64,000 bases of DNA from an uncultured Faecalibacterium sp. (GCA_934513205.1 CAKSWU010000002.1:124001-188000), one strand, 5' to 3'. Counted from the stretch's first letter, positions 23,412-32,606 are shown. Translations and numbers: made by a program. Notes: generated by a model not told the origin, from the sequence alone.

Positions 23412-24675
23412 ATTCCACCTCCGCGCCCAAAGGCCTGATGGCTTCAAAGAAATTCGGCCAGCTCTTCTGCACGGCCTCTGCACCGTCCACCGTGAGGGAA
23501 AGCCCGGTGGCAAGGGCCAGCACCGCAAGGCTCATCACCACCCGGTGGTCGTTGTGACCGCAAAGCGGAGCCGCCGGATAATGCAGCCGGTCGGCGCATC
23601 CCTGCACCGTGATGGTGCCGCCCTCGCTTTCCACGATGCCGCCCACGGCCCGCAGCTCGGCTTCCATGGCGGCGATGCGGTCGCTTTCCTTCAGGCGCAG
23701 CCGGCCGGCATTGCGGATGACCGTGGTGCCCTTGCACAGCAGGCCCAGCACCATCAGCACGGGGCCAAGGTCCGGGCAGTCCGCAAGGTCGATGTCCACC
23801 CCGCGCAGGGGTGCTTTTTCAAAGGTGATGCGGTCGCCGGTGCGGGTGAACACCGCGCCGCACCGGCGCAGGATGTCCAGAATGACGGCGTCGCCCTGCA
23901 AAGTGTCCGAGGCAAGACCGGTGATGGTCACCCCGCCGCACACCGCGCCCAGCACAGCGGGGAAAGCGGCCTGACTGTAATCACCCTCCACGGTGTAGCC
24001 GCAGGGGCGGTACTGCTGCCCGCCCGGCACGGCAAGGGTGGTGGCGTCCAGCCAGCGGCTCTGTACGCCAAAGGCGGCCTGCACGGCGCGGGTCATGTCG
24101 ATGTAGCTGCGGCTCTCCACCGGTGGGATGAGGTGCAGAGTGCTGTCCCCGGGCAGCAGCGGCAGTGCGAACAGCAGCCCGCTGATGAACTGGCTGGACA
24201 CATCGCCTGCCAGACGGTAATCCCCGGGGGAAAGGGCACCCTCCACGGTCAGCCCGGCAGCAGACCGCTCAAATCGTAAATTCTGCTCACGATATAACGC
24301 TTCGTATACGGATTGCGGGCGCTCCATCAGCCGTCCGCGCCCGGTAAAGGTGACCGGCTGGCCGGTCAGGCTGGCAATGGGGATCAAAAACCGCAGGGTG
24401 CTGCCGCTTTCGCAGCAGTCCACCGGGGCGGACAGGGGCAGAAAATGCCCCAGACCTTCCACTACGGCTTCGTCCGCGCCGGTGTCCACCGCTGCGCACA
24501 GCTGCCCGGCAGCGGACAGGGTGGCGGAGATGTCCTTGCTGAATTCCAGATTCGTGATGCGGCTGCGTCCCTCGGCAAGGGCTGCGCAGAGCACCGCCCG
24601 GTGGGCCATGCTCTTGCTGGGCGGTGCTGCGATGGTGCCGCCCACGGGGTGCGCATGATGGATCAGTACAAGCAT
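23401..24675 (-). CDS. aroA: 3-phosphoshikimate 1-carboxyvinyltransferase (EPSP synthase)
   Basis: Joins shikimate-3-phosphate and PEP to EPSP, the sixth step of the shikimate pathway. 424 residues with APPSKSMAHRA (about 16-26, phosphate binding), ESGSTLRFLIP, the middle block DYSQAAF, and RLKESDRI plus GHNDHRVVMSLAV near the C-terminus. The ATG at 24675 has GAGGA 6 to 7 bases upstream. It lies 46 bases after the DAHP synthase gene. Confidence 0.96.
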   Translation of the reverse strand: MLVLIHHAHPVGGTIAAPPSKSMAHRAVLCAALAEGRSRITNLEFSKDISATLSAAGQLCAAVDTGADEAVVEGLGHFLPLSAPVDCCESGSTLRFLIPIASLTGQPVTFTGRGRLMERPQSVYEALYREQNLRFERSAAGLTVEGALSPGDYRLAGDVSSQFISGLLFALPLLPGDSTLHLIPPVESRSYIDMTRAVQAAFGVQSRWLDATTLAVPGGQQYRPCGYTVEGDYSQAAFPAVLGAVCGGVTITGLASDTLQGDAVILDILRRCGAVFTRTGDRITFEKAPLRGVDIDLADCPDLGPVLMVLGLLCKGTTVIRNAGRLRLKESDRIAAMEAELRAVGGIVESEGGTITVQGCADRLHYPAAPLCGHNDHRVVMSLAVLALATGLSLTVDGAEAVQKSWPNFFEAIRPLGAEVEYAG

Positions 24676-24721
24676 AGCAAAGTCCTCAAGAGGCCCTGTC
24701 GTTTTGCAGGGCATGGTTGTT

Positions 24722-25738
24722 TTACAGGTCCCGGCCGATGGCCCAAGCCACCTGACGGCACTTTGCCATGGCCTGCGCAAAGGCGTCCGGGGTCAGGCAC
24801 TGGGCACCATCGCTCCATGCGTGCTGGGGGTCGTAGTGCACCTCCACCTCCAGACCGTCCGCCCCGGCAGCCACGGCGGCGATCATCATGGGCTCCACAA
24901 GGTTTGCCTTGCCGGTGGCGTGGCTGGGGTCTACCACGATGGGCAGGTGGGTCTTTTCGTGGATGATGGGCACAGCGGACAGGTCCAGCGTGTTGCGGGT
25001 GTATTTTTCAAAGGTGCGGATGCCGCGCTCGCAGAAGATGACCTGCTCGTTGCCGCCTGCCATGATGTACTCGGCACTCATGATCCACTCCTCGATGGTG
25101 TTGCACAAACCGCGCTTGAGCAGCACGGGCTTGTGCATCTTGCCCACAGCCTTGAGCAGCTGGAAGTTCTGCATGTTGCGGGCGCCGATCTGCACCACGT
25201 CCACATACTCCTCAAACTCCGGGATGCGGTCCTCGCTCATCAGTTCGGAGACGATGGGCAGACCGGTGGCTTCCCGGGCCTTGACCATGTCCAGGATGCC
25301 CTCGGTCTCCAGACCCTGAAAAGCGTAGGGAGAGGTGCGGGGCTTGTAGGCACCGCCGCGGAACAGCGTTGCGCCGCCCGCCTTGACCCCCTGCGCGATG
25401 CGCAGTGCCTGCTCGGCGTTCTCAATGCTGCAGGGGCCCGCCATCACGGCGATCTTTTCCTTGCTGCCGATCTTCACGCCGCCGCAGTCGATGACCGAGT
25501 CTGCGGGGTGGAACAGGCGGTTTGCGCGCTTATAGGGCGCAGACACGCGGGTAACGTTGTCGATCCACGGGTTTGCCAGCACGTCCCGCTCATCGATCTT
25601 GGTGGTGTCGCCCACCAGACCGAACACGTTGTAGTCCTTGCCGGTGATGAGGGTCACGTCCAGACCCTGCTTCTCGAATTTATCAACGATCTTTTCCAGC
25701 TCCTCTTTGGGAGTGCCTTTTTTGGTGGAGATGATCAT
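24722..25738 (-). CDS. aroF: 3-deoxy-7-phosphoheptulonate (DAHP) synthase
   Basis: Catalyses the first committed step: PEP plus erythrose-4-phosphate to DAHP. 338 residues. About 1-70 is the small ferredoxin-like (ACT-like) regulatory domain of the Thermotoga/Bacteroides type I-beta group, which usually gives feedback control by Tyr or Phe. The barrel carries AGPCSIEN, GGAYKPRTSPYAFQG, QIGARNMQNF and the metal/PEP blocks VVDPSHATGK and EVEVHYDP. The gene name follows the family convention (aroF/aroG are both used). In operon between aroQ and aroA. Confidence 0.95.
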   Translation of the reverse strand: MIISTKKGTPKEELEKIVDKFEKQGLDVTLITGKDYNVFGLVGDTTKIDERDVLANPWIDNVTRVSAPYKRANRLFHPADSVIDCGGVKIGSKEKIAVMAGPCSIENAEQALRIAQGVKAGGATLFRGGAYKPRTSPYAFQGLETEGILDMVKAREATGLPIVSELMSEDRIPEFEEYVDVVQIGARNMQNFQLLKAVGKMHKPVLLKRGLCNTIEEWIMSAEYIMAGGNEQVIFCERGIRTFEKYTRNTLDLSAVPIIHEKTHLPIVVDPSHATGKANLVEPMMIAAVAAGADGLEVEVHYDPQHAWSDGAQCLTPDAFAQAMAKCRQVAWAIGRDL

Positions 25739-25762
25739 AAAAAGCTTCCTTTCCGGTTTGTT

Positions 25763-26227
25763 TTACATCACGATATGCGCCTTGCTGGAGCCGTCGGTGC
25801 GCAGCAGCTGCGCCAGCCAGATGCAGGCGTGCAGATAGCCCTGCGGGCCTTCGCCGATAAAATGGCCCTGACAGCCAAAGGACACCACGTCCGTTTTGCG
25901 GAAGGGCTCCCGCTCGTCCGGAGCGTTCAGCATCACTTCCACAGCGGGCACGCCGCACAGCCGCAGCGCGTCCAGAATGGCGACGCTGGTGTGGGCGTAG
26001 GAGCCGGGGTCCAGCACGATGCCGTCCACCCGGCCTGCGGCGGACTGGATCTCGTCCACAAGGTCGCCTTCGTGGTTGGACTGGCAGCAGTCGGTCTCGA
26101 TGCCCAGCTGGTCACAGCCTGCCTGCACGTAGTCCATGATGGCGTTGTAGTCCATCTCCCCGGGCACGCCCGGCTCCGACCAGCGCATCAGGTTGACGTT
26201 GGGTCCGTTAAGAATCAAAAATTTCAT
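25763..26227 (-). CDS. aroQ: 3-dehydroquinate dehydratase, type II
   Basis: Dehydrates 3-dehydroquinate to 3-dehydroshikimate. 154 residues, matching the small dodecameric type II family. It starts MKFLILNGPNVNLM with the usual NGPN block, carries CQSNHEGDLVDEI, then LDPGSYAHTSVAI, and a late phosphate-binding EVMLNAPDEREPFRKTD. The usual lid Arg-Tyr motif is altered (MRWSEPGVPGEMDY). The start overlaps the aroE/aroK stop by 20 bases, which indicates coupling. Confidence 0.94.
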   Translation of the reverse strand: MKFLILNGPNVNLMRWSEPGVPGEMDYNAIMDYVQAGCDQLGIETDCCQSNHEGDLVDEIQSAAGRVDGIVLDPGSYAHTSVAILDALRLCGVPAVEVMLNAPDEREPFRKTDVVSFGCQGHFIGEGPQGYLHACIWLAQLLRTDGSSKAHIVM

Positions 26228-27470
26228 CCAGTGCCTCCATGGCGGCGTCCAGAGCCTGCTCCGGGGTGCCGGTATTGGGGATGACGGCATCCGCAGCCGC
26301 CAGATACAGCGGACGGCGCTGGGCTTCCATGGCCTGCAGCGTCTCCCGGCTGGAGGAGAGCGGCCGTCCGCCGCCCACGGCCAGCGCGTCCACCGGTCGG
26401 TCAAGGAACAGCACGATGCCGTTCTGGTGCAGAGCGCGGATGTTTTCGCGCCGCTTCACCAGCCCGCCGCCGCAGGAGATCAGCAGGCGGTTCTCCTTGC
26501 CAAACCGCCGGGCGGCGGCAGTCTCCTTTGCGCGGAAGCCCTCCTCGCCCTCGGCGGCAAAGATGTCCGGGATGCTGCGCCCGTCTGCCTTGACCACCTC
26601 TTCGTCCAGATCCACGAAAGGGCGGTCCAGCTGTTTTGCCAGCATTCTGCCCAGCGTGGTCTTGCCGCAGGAGGGCATGCCGATGAGAGCGATGTTCAAG
26701 GTGTCGCGGCGCAGCGCGGCGGTGATGCGCCGCACTTCGCCCGGGGCGTCCTCAAACTTGCGGCCCAGAAAATATTCGGCGGCGTACACCGCCTGTGCCA
26801 CCAGCATCTCCAGCCCGCCCACAGCCACCGGCACTCCGGCTTCCTCGGCGCGCAGGACGAGCTCGGTCCTGTCCGGGTTATACACCACGTCCAACACGGC
26901 TTCCAGCCCGGGCATGGCGGCAACGTCCAGATTGCACACCCCCACGTTGGGGTACATCCCGGCGGGGGTGGTGTTGATGACGATTTGGGCGCCGCTGGCG
27001 GCGGCTTCCGCATAGCTCAGCTCGCCCTGCTCCGGGTCGGGGTTCCGGCTGACCGTCAGCACCCTGGCCGCGCCCTTGTCCAGCGCCACCGCCCGGGTGG
27101 TGTTGTGGGTGCCGCCGGTGCCCAGAATGAGCACGGTCCTGCCCGCAAACGCCACGCCATGGGCCTCGCACAGGTGGGCAAAGCCCAGATAGTCGGTGTT
27201 GTAGCCGTAGAGCAGGCCGTTTTTGTTCACCACCGTGTTCACCGCGCCGATGGCTTTGGCGCGGGGGTCGATGAAGGTGCAGTATTCCATCACCAGCTTT
27301 TTGTAGGGGATGGTCACATTGATGGCCTTGAACTGCCGCCGCTGCAAGAACGCGCGGGCTTCTGCCTCAGTGGGCAGGGGGCACAGCTCGTAGCGGTAGC
27401 CGCAGAGCATCTCGTGGATGCGCTTGGAGTAGGAATGCCCCAGCTTGCCGCCGATGAGTCCGTATTCCAT
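26208..27470 (-). CDS. aroE-aroK: Fused shikimate dehydrogenase / shikimate kinase
   Basis: A 420-residue bifunctional enzyme. About 1-255 is AroE: GHSYSKRIHE and the Lys in VTIPYKK bind shikimate, NTDYLGF is the family block, and LGTGGTHNTTRAV is the NADP loop. About 257-420 is AroK: Walker A GMPSCGKTT, the DLDEEV shikimate-binding block and SCGGGLVKRREN. Together they convert dehydroshikimate to shikimate-3-phosphate. The order (dehydrogenase then kinase) gives a substrate handover in one chain. The start at 27470 follows GGAGGGG, and the aroC stop ends 1 base before it. Confidence 0.95.
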   Translation of the reverse strand: MEYGLIGGKLGHSYSKRIHEMLCGYRYELCPLPTEAEARAFLQRRQFKAINVTIPYKKLVMEYCTFIDPRAKAIGAVNTVVNKNGLLYGYNTDYLGFAHLCEAHGVAFAGRTVLILGTGGTHNTTRAVALDKGAARVLTVSRNPDPEQGELSYAEAAASGAQIVINTTPAGMYPNVGVCNLDVAAMPGLEAVLDVVYNPDRTELVLRAEEAGVPVAVGGLEMLVAQAVYAAEYFLGRKFEDAPGEVRRITAALRRDTLNIALIGMPSCGKTTLGRMLAKQLDRPFVDLDEEVVKADGRSIPDIFAAEGEEGFRAKETAAARRFGKENRLLISCGGGLVKRRENIRALHQNGIVLFLDRPVDALAVGGGRPLSSSRETLQAMEAQRRPLYLAAADAVIPNTGTPEQALDAAMEALDEIFDS

Positions 27471-27471
27471 C

Positions 27472-28617
27472 TCAGCACCCCTCCTTCCGGTAGCCGGTGG
27501 GGGTGGTCATCCAGCGCTCGCCGTACCGGGCGGTCAGCAGGTCGCCCACCGCAAGGGCGGCGGCGCAGGTCTGCACGATGGCGGCCCGGGGCACGATGCA
27601 GGGGTCGTGACGGCCCTGAATGGACAGCTGTGCGTCCTTTTTGGCAATGTAGTCCACCGTGTCCTGCTGCTTGTAGATGCTGGGGGTGGGCTTGACGGCG
27701 GTGCGGAACACCACCGGCATCCCGTTGGCGATGCCGCCGTTGATGCCGGCATTGTGGTTGGTGGCGGTGACCACCGCGCCCTCCGCCGTCATGCGGAAGG
27801 CGTCGTTCGCCTCGGAGCCGCGCAGCCCGGCAAAGCCGAAGCCGGTGCCGAACTCGATGCCCTTGACCGCCGGGATGGAAAAGGCCAGATGGGCAAGCTG
27901 GCTCTCCACGCTGTCAAAGTAGGGCTCGCCAATGCCGGCGGGCAGACCGAGGATGGCGGTTTCCAGCACGCCGCCCACGCTGTCGCCCTCGGCACCGGCG
28001 GCGCGGATGGCGGCTTTCATGGGCTCTTCCACGGCGGCATCCAGCACCGCAAAGCCCTCAGGCTTTGCGGCAAGCAGCTCCACCTGCGCCGCAAGGGCGG
28101 CGGAGTCATCCAGCGCAAAGGGGGTGTCCGCGAGCCCTGCGCACGCGGCGATGTGGGTGGTGATGTCGATGCCCGCACGGTGCAGCGCACCCAGCACGAT
28201 GGCACCGCCCGCCACCAGAGCGGCGGTCACCCGGCCGGAAAAGTGCCCGCCGCCCCGGGCGTCCTGAAAGCCGTGGTACTTGGCGTAGGCGGCAAAATCC
28301 GCATGACCGGGGCGCAGCAGGTCGGCGGTCTTGGCATAATCGCCGCTGCGGGTGTTCTGATTTTCGATCATCAGAGCAATGGCGGTGCCGGTGGTGTGGC
28401 CGTTCATCACGCCGGACAGCAGCTGCACCGCGTCCGCCTCTACCCGGGGGGTGGAAAGACCGTCGCCCCGGGCACGGCGCCTGTCCATGCAGGCGGCCAG
28501 AAAGCTCTCGTCCACCGGCACCCCGGCTGCCATGCCGTCCAGCACAGCACCCACGGCGCAGCCGTGGCTCTCGCCGAAGATGGTCAGCGAAAGAGCGCTG
28601 CCAAAGGTGTTTTTCAT
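27472..28617 (-). CDS. aroC: Chorismate synthase
   Basis: Turns EPSP into chorismate with reduced FMN. 381 residues beginning MKNTFGSALSLTIFGESHG (the family signature at the N-terminus), then RRARGDGLSTPRVEAD, RGGGHFSGRVTAALVAGGA (about 128-146) and GGIANGMPVVFRTAVKPT near the end. The length fits the family. It lies 3 bases after the aroB stop in the operon. Confidence 0.97.
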   Translation of the reverse strand: MKNTFGSALSLTIFGESHGCAVGAVLDGMAAGVPVDESFLAACMDRRRARGDGLSTPRVEADAVQLLSGVMNGHTTGTAIALMIENQNTRSGDYAKTADLLRPGHADFAAYAKYHGFQDARGGGHFSGRVTAALVAGGAIVLGALHRAGIDITTHIAACAGLADTPFALDDSAALAAQVELLAAKPEGFAVLDAAVEEPMKAAIRAAGAEGDSVGGVLETAILGLPAGIGEPYFDSVESQLAHLAFSIPAVKGIEFGTGFGFAGLRGSEANDAFRMTAEGAVVTATNHNAGINGGIANGMPVVFRTAVKPTPSIYKQQDTVDYIAKKDAQLSIQGRHDPCIVPRAAIVQTCAAALAVGDLLTARYGERWMTTPTGYRKEGC

Positions 28618-28620
28618 GGC

Positions 28621-29664
28621 TTATTCCTCCATGCCCAGCAGCGGACGCAGACCCTCCACCGGCAGGGTCTCGGCGCGCCAGCAGCCAAGGCCGGGCACCT
28701 TGATGACCGTGATCTGACCTGCCTGCGCCTTTTTGTCGTGCAGCATCTCTGCCAGCACTTTTTCCTTGTCGTAGGTGGTGCGGGTGGGCAGGCCCAGACG
28801 GCGGTACACGCCGCGCACCCGCTTTTGCAGTGCCTTGGACTCGATCATGGGCAGCATGCCCAGCGCTACGCACTCGCCGTGGAACAGGCCGGTGGTGCGG
28901 CGGCCCTTGATGCCCTTGACGGCTTCGATGCCGTGACCGATGGTGTGACCGAAGTTCAGGGCCTTGCGCATGCCCTGCTCGGTCTCGTCCTGCTCCACGA
29001 TGCTCTTTTTGAACCGCAGGCTGCGGCAGATGATCTCGCCGATCTGCGCGTCCACATCCCCGCTCTCAAAGATGGAGAACAGCTCCGGGTCTGCCAGCAG
29101 GCTGGCCTTGACCGCCTCTGCCAGACCATTGATGAAGTGGCGGCGGGGCAGGGTGGACAAGGTGTCCGGGTCCACGATGACCAGCTTGGGCTGCCAGAAG
29201 GCACCCACGATGTTTTTGGTGTCGCCCAGATCCACGGCGGTCTTGCCGCCGATGGAGGAGTCGATCATGGACAGGGTGGTGGTGGGGCAGTTGATGAAGT
29301 CGATGCCGCGCATGTAGATGGCGGCGGCAAACCCGGCAAGGTCGCCCACCACGCCGCCGCCCACGGCGACCACAAGATCGCCCCGGCCCATGCCGAAGTC
29401 CAGCATCTGCCGCAGAACGGTCTCCAGGATTTTAAAGCTCTTGCTGGCCTCGCCCTGAGGCACCGTGATGATGCGGGCGTCCTTGCACTGGTCCGCCACC
29501 ATCTGGGCGTACTGCTCCGGCACGCCGCTGTCGGTGACCACCGCCACCCGGCGGTCCAGCCGGGCAAACTGGTACAGATTTTCCAGCGAGCCGCTCTTGA
29601 CGATGATGTCGTAGCTGCGTTCGCCCAGATTCATGGTCAGCTTGGTTCCGATAAATTCACTCAT
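28621..29664 (-). CDS. aroB: 3-dehydroquinate synthase
   Basis: Cyclises DAHP to 3-dehydroquinate using NAD and a metal ion. 347 residues with the NAD-binding GGGVVGDLAGFAAAIYMRG (about 103-121), PTTTLSMIDSSIGGKTAVDLG (about 126-146), KASLLADPELF and the metal-binding late region NFGHTIGHGIE. Its ATG overlaps the pheA stop codon by four bases (ATGA). Confidence 0.97.
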   Translation of the reverse strand: MSEFIGTKLTMNLGERSYDIIVKSGSLENLYQFARLDRRVAVVTDSGVPEQYAQMVADQCKDARIITVPQGEASKSFKILETVLRQMLDFGMGRGDLVVAVGGGVVGDLAGFAAAIYMRGIDFINCPTTTLSMIDSSIGGKTAVDLGDTKNIVGAFWQPKLVIVDPDTLSTLPRRHFINGLAEAVKASLLADPELFSIFESGDVDAQIGEIICRSLRFKKSIVEQDETEQGMRKALNFGHTIGHGIEAVKGIKGRRTTGLFHGECVALGMLPMIESKALQKRVRGVYRRLGLPTRTTYDKEKVLAEMLHDKKAQAGQITVIKVPGLGCWRAETLPVEGLRPLLGMEE

Positions 29665-30731
29665 TTGGTATACACTCCTAACAGCCGCACCGTCCGACAG
29701 GTGCGGTCAAGCTCGCGCAGCAGCGCGGCAGTCTCGTCGGCGGTGGGATCGCCCACCAGTTCAACGTAGAAATAATAATCAAAGGGCACATGAGGCAGCG
29801 GACGGCTCTTGATGGATTCCATGTCGTAGCCGAACCGGCCGATGATCTGGATCACCTCTGCCAGCTTGCCGGGCTTGTTGTCCAGCGTGAACAGCAGCGA
29901 GAACCGATTGCCCGCCGTGGGCTTTTCGCGGCTGAGCACGATGAAGCGGGTGGTGTTGTCGCCATCGGTGTTGATGCGGGGCACCAGCACCTGCAGCCCG
30001 TACAGTGCGGCGGTCTCCACGCTGGCAATGGCAGCCTTTGCCGGGTCGCCGCTTTCGGCCACGAACTTTGCCGCCATGGCGGTGTTTGCCATGGCGGAAG
30101 CCGGCAGGCCGAACTGCTTAAGGAAGGTCTCGCTCTGGGCAATGGCCTGCTGGTGGCTGTACACATGGCGGATCTGAGAAAGCTGGGTGCCCGGCAGCAC
30201 CAGAAGGTTTTGGGAGATGGGCAGGTCGTACACGTCCACCACCCACAGTCCCGGGTGATTGTAGCACAGGTCCAGCACGGCGGACACATCCCCCGCGTGG
30301 CTGTTCTCAAAGGGCACCACGCCGTGGGCCGCTTCGCCGTGTTCTACGGCTTCGAACACCTCGTCCCATGTGGCGTAGCTCATGGCCTCGGCGTGGGGGA
30401 ACAGTGCCCGGAGCGCGATGTGGGCAAAGGCACCCTCCACCCCCTGATAGGCGGCGCGGTTGCGGCCCAGCACCTCGGCTTCGTACTGCTTTGCCACGTC
30501 CATCATGTTCTGCACATGATCCCGGTAATAGGGCCGCAGGGCGGGGGTGCAGATGCGGGCAGCGGCCTTTTCCAGCACGGCAGCCTCCCGGGCGGCATCG
30601 TAGATGGGCAGACCGTGGGCCCGCTTGTATTCGGCAACCTGCAAAACGGCAGCCATCCGCCGCTCAAACAGGGCCGCCAGCTGGGCATCCACCGCGTCGA
30701 TCTCGGCCCGTGCCTGTTCCAGTGCGTCCAT
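29661..30731 (-). CDS. pheA: Chorismate mutase / prephenate dehydratase
   Basis: A bifunctional enzyme for phenylalanine synthesis. 356 residues. About 1-85 is an AroQ-type chorismate mutase helix bundle (RAEIDAVDAQLAALFERRM). About 90-270 is the dehydratase (AYQGVEGAFAHIA, VPFENSHAGDV, TRFIVLSRE). About 280-350 is an ACT domain (SLLFTLDNKPGKLAEVIQII), where Phe would give feedback control; the usual ESRP block reads KSRPLP. The ATG at 30731 has AAAAGGA 10 bases upstream; in-frame ATGs further upstream lack a ribosome site. First gene of the aromatic operon. Confidence 0.95.
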   Translation of the reverse strand: MDALEQARAEIDAVDAQLAALFERRMAAVLQVAEYKRAHGLPIYDAAREAAVLEKAAARICTPALRPYYRDHVQNMMDVAKQYEAEVLGRNRAAYQGVEGAFAHIALRALFPHAEAMSYATWDEVFEAVEHGEAAHGVVPFENSHAGDVSAVLDLCYNHPGLWVVDVYDLPISQNLLVLPGTQLSQIRHVYSHQQAIAQSETFLKQFGLPASAMANTAMAAKFVAESGDPAKAAIASVETAALYGLQVLVPRINTDGDNTTRFIVLSREKPTAGNRFSLLFTLDNKPGKLAEVIQIIGRFGYDMESIKSRPLPHVPFDYYFYVELVGDPTADETAALLRELDRTCRTVRLLGVYTK

Positions 30732-30781
30732 GGGGGTCACATCCTTTTCCTTCATCAGCTTTGTTTGACAGATATGAAGTA

Positions 30782-30810
30782 AGTATACCATAACCGGGAC
30801 GGAGAAACAA
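30782..30810 (-). promoter_or_regulatory. Promoter of the aromatic amino acid operon
   Basis: Minus strand: TTGTTT, 17-base spacer, TATACT (plus-strand 30805-30810 and 30782-30787). The leader to pheA is only about 45 bases, too short for a T-box or attenuator, so control must come from a protein or from enzyme feedback. Confidence 0.7.
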
Positions 30811-30877
30811 CAAAAGCCCCTGCCTTTCGTGGTGGAGAAAATTTCAAATCAGTCCGGACAGAAAAGACAAAAATTGC

Positions 30878-30922
30878 AAAGGGACCGCAGGGCGTTCCGG
30901 CTCCGGAAGGCTCTGCGGTCCC
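30878..30922 (-). terminator. Terminator of the MATE gene
   Basis: GGGACCGCAG and CTGCGGTCCC arms with an inner TTCCGG/CCGGAA stem. On the minus strand a T-containing stretch follows. Confidence 0.65.
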
Positions 30923-30926
30923 TGAT

Positions 30927-32300
30927 TCAGCTTTCTTTTCTGGGGAAAACGAAGGGGTCGCGGCGGTACACCGCCACCAGATACGCCGCCATGAAGCACC
31001 AGATGACGGGCTCGCACAGAATGACCGCGCTGTAAGCAAAGCGTGGGATGAACACCAGCACAAAGACCACCTTGCCCACCAGTTCGATGACGCTGGAAAA
31101 CAGCGGCAGCACCTTCTGCCCCAGACTTTGCAGCGCGTACCGGGTGCTCAGCAGAACCCCCAGCACGGCATAGAACGGCGCGTTCCAGCGCAGATAGCGG
31201 GCACCATTTTCCAGTACAAGGGGCGCGGTGGAGCCGGACACCAGCTGCACCAGCAAAGGCGCGCCCAGCTGCATCAGCGCCACAGCGGCAGCCATGACCA
31301 CCATGGAATACAGGTACATGGTGCGCATGCCTTTGCGTACCCGGTCCGGCTGTCCGGCACCCCGGTTCTGGGAGATAAAGGTGGAGCCGGCGTTTGCCAT
31401 GGAGATCAGCGGCATGTTGGTAAAGGCGAACAGCTTGCGCGCGGCGGTGTGCCCCGCAATGGTCAGGGTGCCCAGACTGTTGATGCCGTACTGCAGCACC
31501 ACCGACCCGGCAGACACGATGCTGCTCATCAGTCCCATGGAGATGCTCTGGCTGAACAGCTCCCAGTAAAGGTGGCTGCCCACGGACAGATGCTTCTTTT
31601 CCGGGATGAGGATGCGCACCCGTGCCAGCACATACAAAACGCACAGCACCACTGAGATGCCCTGCGCAATGACCGTTGCCACGGCTGCGCCCTGCACCCC
31701 CATGCCCAGCCCGGCGATGAACCACAGGTCCAGCCCCACGTTCAGCACCGAGCTGATGAGCAGGAACACCAGCGGCATCACGCTGTTGCCGATGGCGCGC
31801 AGCAGTCCGGCGCACAGGTTGTACAAAAACATGACGACGACGCCAAGGTCGATGACGATGATGTAGCGGTAGGCGTCCTCTAAGATCTCTGCCGGGGTCT
31901 CCAGCAGCTCCAGCAGGGGACGCAGCCCGAAAAAGCCCGCCGTGGTGATGACCACCGAGGAGATCAGCCCGATGACCACCGAGCCGGTCACGGTGCGCTT
32001 GAGCAGGTCCTCGTCCTGCGCGCCGTAGGAGCGGGCCGCCACGATGGCAAGGCCGTTGCCGATGCCAATGCCAAAGCCCACCAGCAGTTCATAGATGGAC
32101 CCGCAGGAGCCGATGGCGGCAAGGGCGGTATCGCCCAGCACGTTGCCTACGATCATGGTGTCCACCGTATTGTACAGCTGCTGGAACAGATTGGAGATCA
32201 GGATGGGCAGCATGAACAGCAGCAGGCTTTTCAAAATGGGACCGTGCATCAGGTCCACGTTCAGAACGAACTGTCGGGAATGGGGTCGCGTCTGGGTCAT
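30927..32300 (-). CDS. MATE-family multidrug/metabolite exporter
   Basis: 457 residues with about 12 hydrophobic helices. It opens with the MATE block (LLLFMLPILISNLFQQLYNTVDTMIVGN) and has the internally duplicated two-bundle layout. It resembles the DinF/NorM-like group common in Clostridia, which exports cationic drugs by Na or H antiport; the substrate is unknown. The ribosome site GGAGGACC lies 5 to 6 bases before the ATG. It sits just upstream of the aromatic operon on the same strand, but a terminator and a promoter separate them. Confidence 0.92.
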   Translation of the reverse strand: MTQTRPHSRQFVLNVDLMHGPILKSLLLFMLPILISNLFQQLYNTVDTMIVGNVLGDTALAAIGSCGSIYELLVGFGIGIGNGLAIVAARSYGAQDEDLLKRTVTGSVVIGLISSVVITTAGFFGLRPLLELLETPAEILEDAYRYIIVIDLGVVVMFLYNLCAGLLRAIGNSVMPLVFLLISSVLNVGLDLWFIAGLGMGVQGAAVATVIAQGISVVLCVLYVLARVRILIPEKKHLSVGSHLYWELFSQSISMGLMSSIVSAGSVVLQYGINSLGTLTIAGHTAARKLFAFTNMPLISMANAGSTFISQNRGAGQPDRVRKGMRTMYLYSMVVMAAAVALMQLGAPLLVQLVSGSTAPLVLENGARYLRWNAPFYAVLGVLLSTRYALQSLGQKVLPLFSSVIELVGKVVFVLVFIPRFAYSAVILCEPVIWCFMAAYLVAVYRRDPFVFPRKES

Positions 32301-32366
32301 AGGGGTCCTCCGATTGGTGATTTACCGTAAAAAATAACTTTAGTGGAGCTATCTTTTGCGGGCAGC

Positions 32367-32513
32367 GGGCTCGCCCTCTCCGTCTGCTCGCTGCGTTCGC
32401 ATCCACCTCTCCCAAAGGGAGAGGCCTTGGCAAAGAGATGCAGTCTGCGTGGACTGCCAAGGGCTCCCACTTTGGGGGAGCTGGCATCGCGTAGCGATGA
32501 CTGAGAGGGCGAG
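32367..32513. repeat. Composite palindromic repeat R1, full copy 2
   Basis: 147 bases, with the same blocks in the same order as the copy at 14245: GGGCTCGCCCTCTC, CCTCTCCCAAAGGGAGAGG, CCTTGGCA/TGCCAAGG, a GCTCCCACTTTGGGGGAGC stem, GGCATCGCG and CTGAGAGGGCGAG. The inner stems have changed in step in places, as expected if the fold matters. Confidence 0.8.
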
Positions 32514-32555
32514 GTCGTGTATCTTTTTTTGAGACAGCTGTATGGCTTCAACTTT

Positions 32556-32606
32556 TCTCGTGAAAATGCGGTTGGAGCAGCCTGCAGGCTGCTCCAACCG
32601 CATTTT
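32556..32606 (-). terminator. Terminator of the histidine operon with conserved tail
   Basis: A near-perfect stem GGTTGGAGCAGCC/GGCTGCTCCAACC with loop TGCA. On the minus strand the stem is followed by GCATTTTCACGAGA, the tail also found at 4770, 35666 and 54499. Confidence 0.8.

Noticed and set aside
27445..29769. A 774-codon plus-strand frame over aroC-aroB
   Set aside because: Antisense to two intact shikimate genes, composition typical of a shadow.
30732..30790. Attenuator before pheA
   Set aside because: The leader is only about 45 bases and has no terminator hairpin or Phe codon run.
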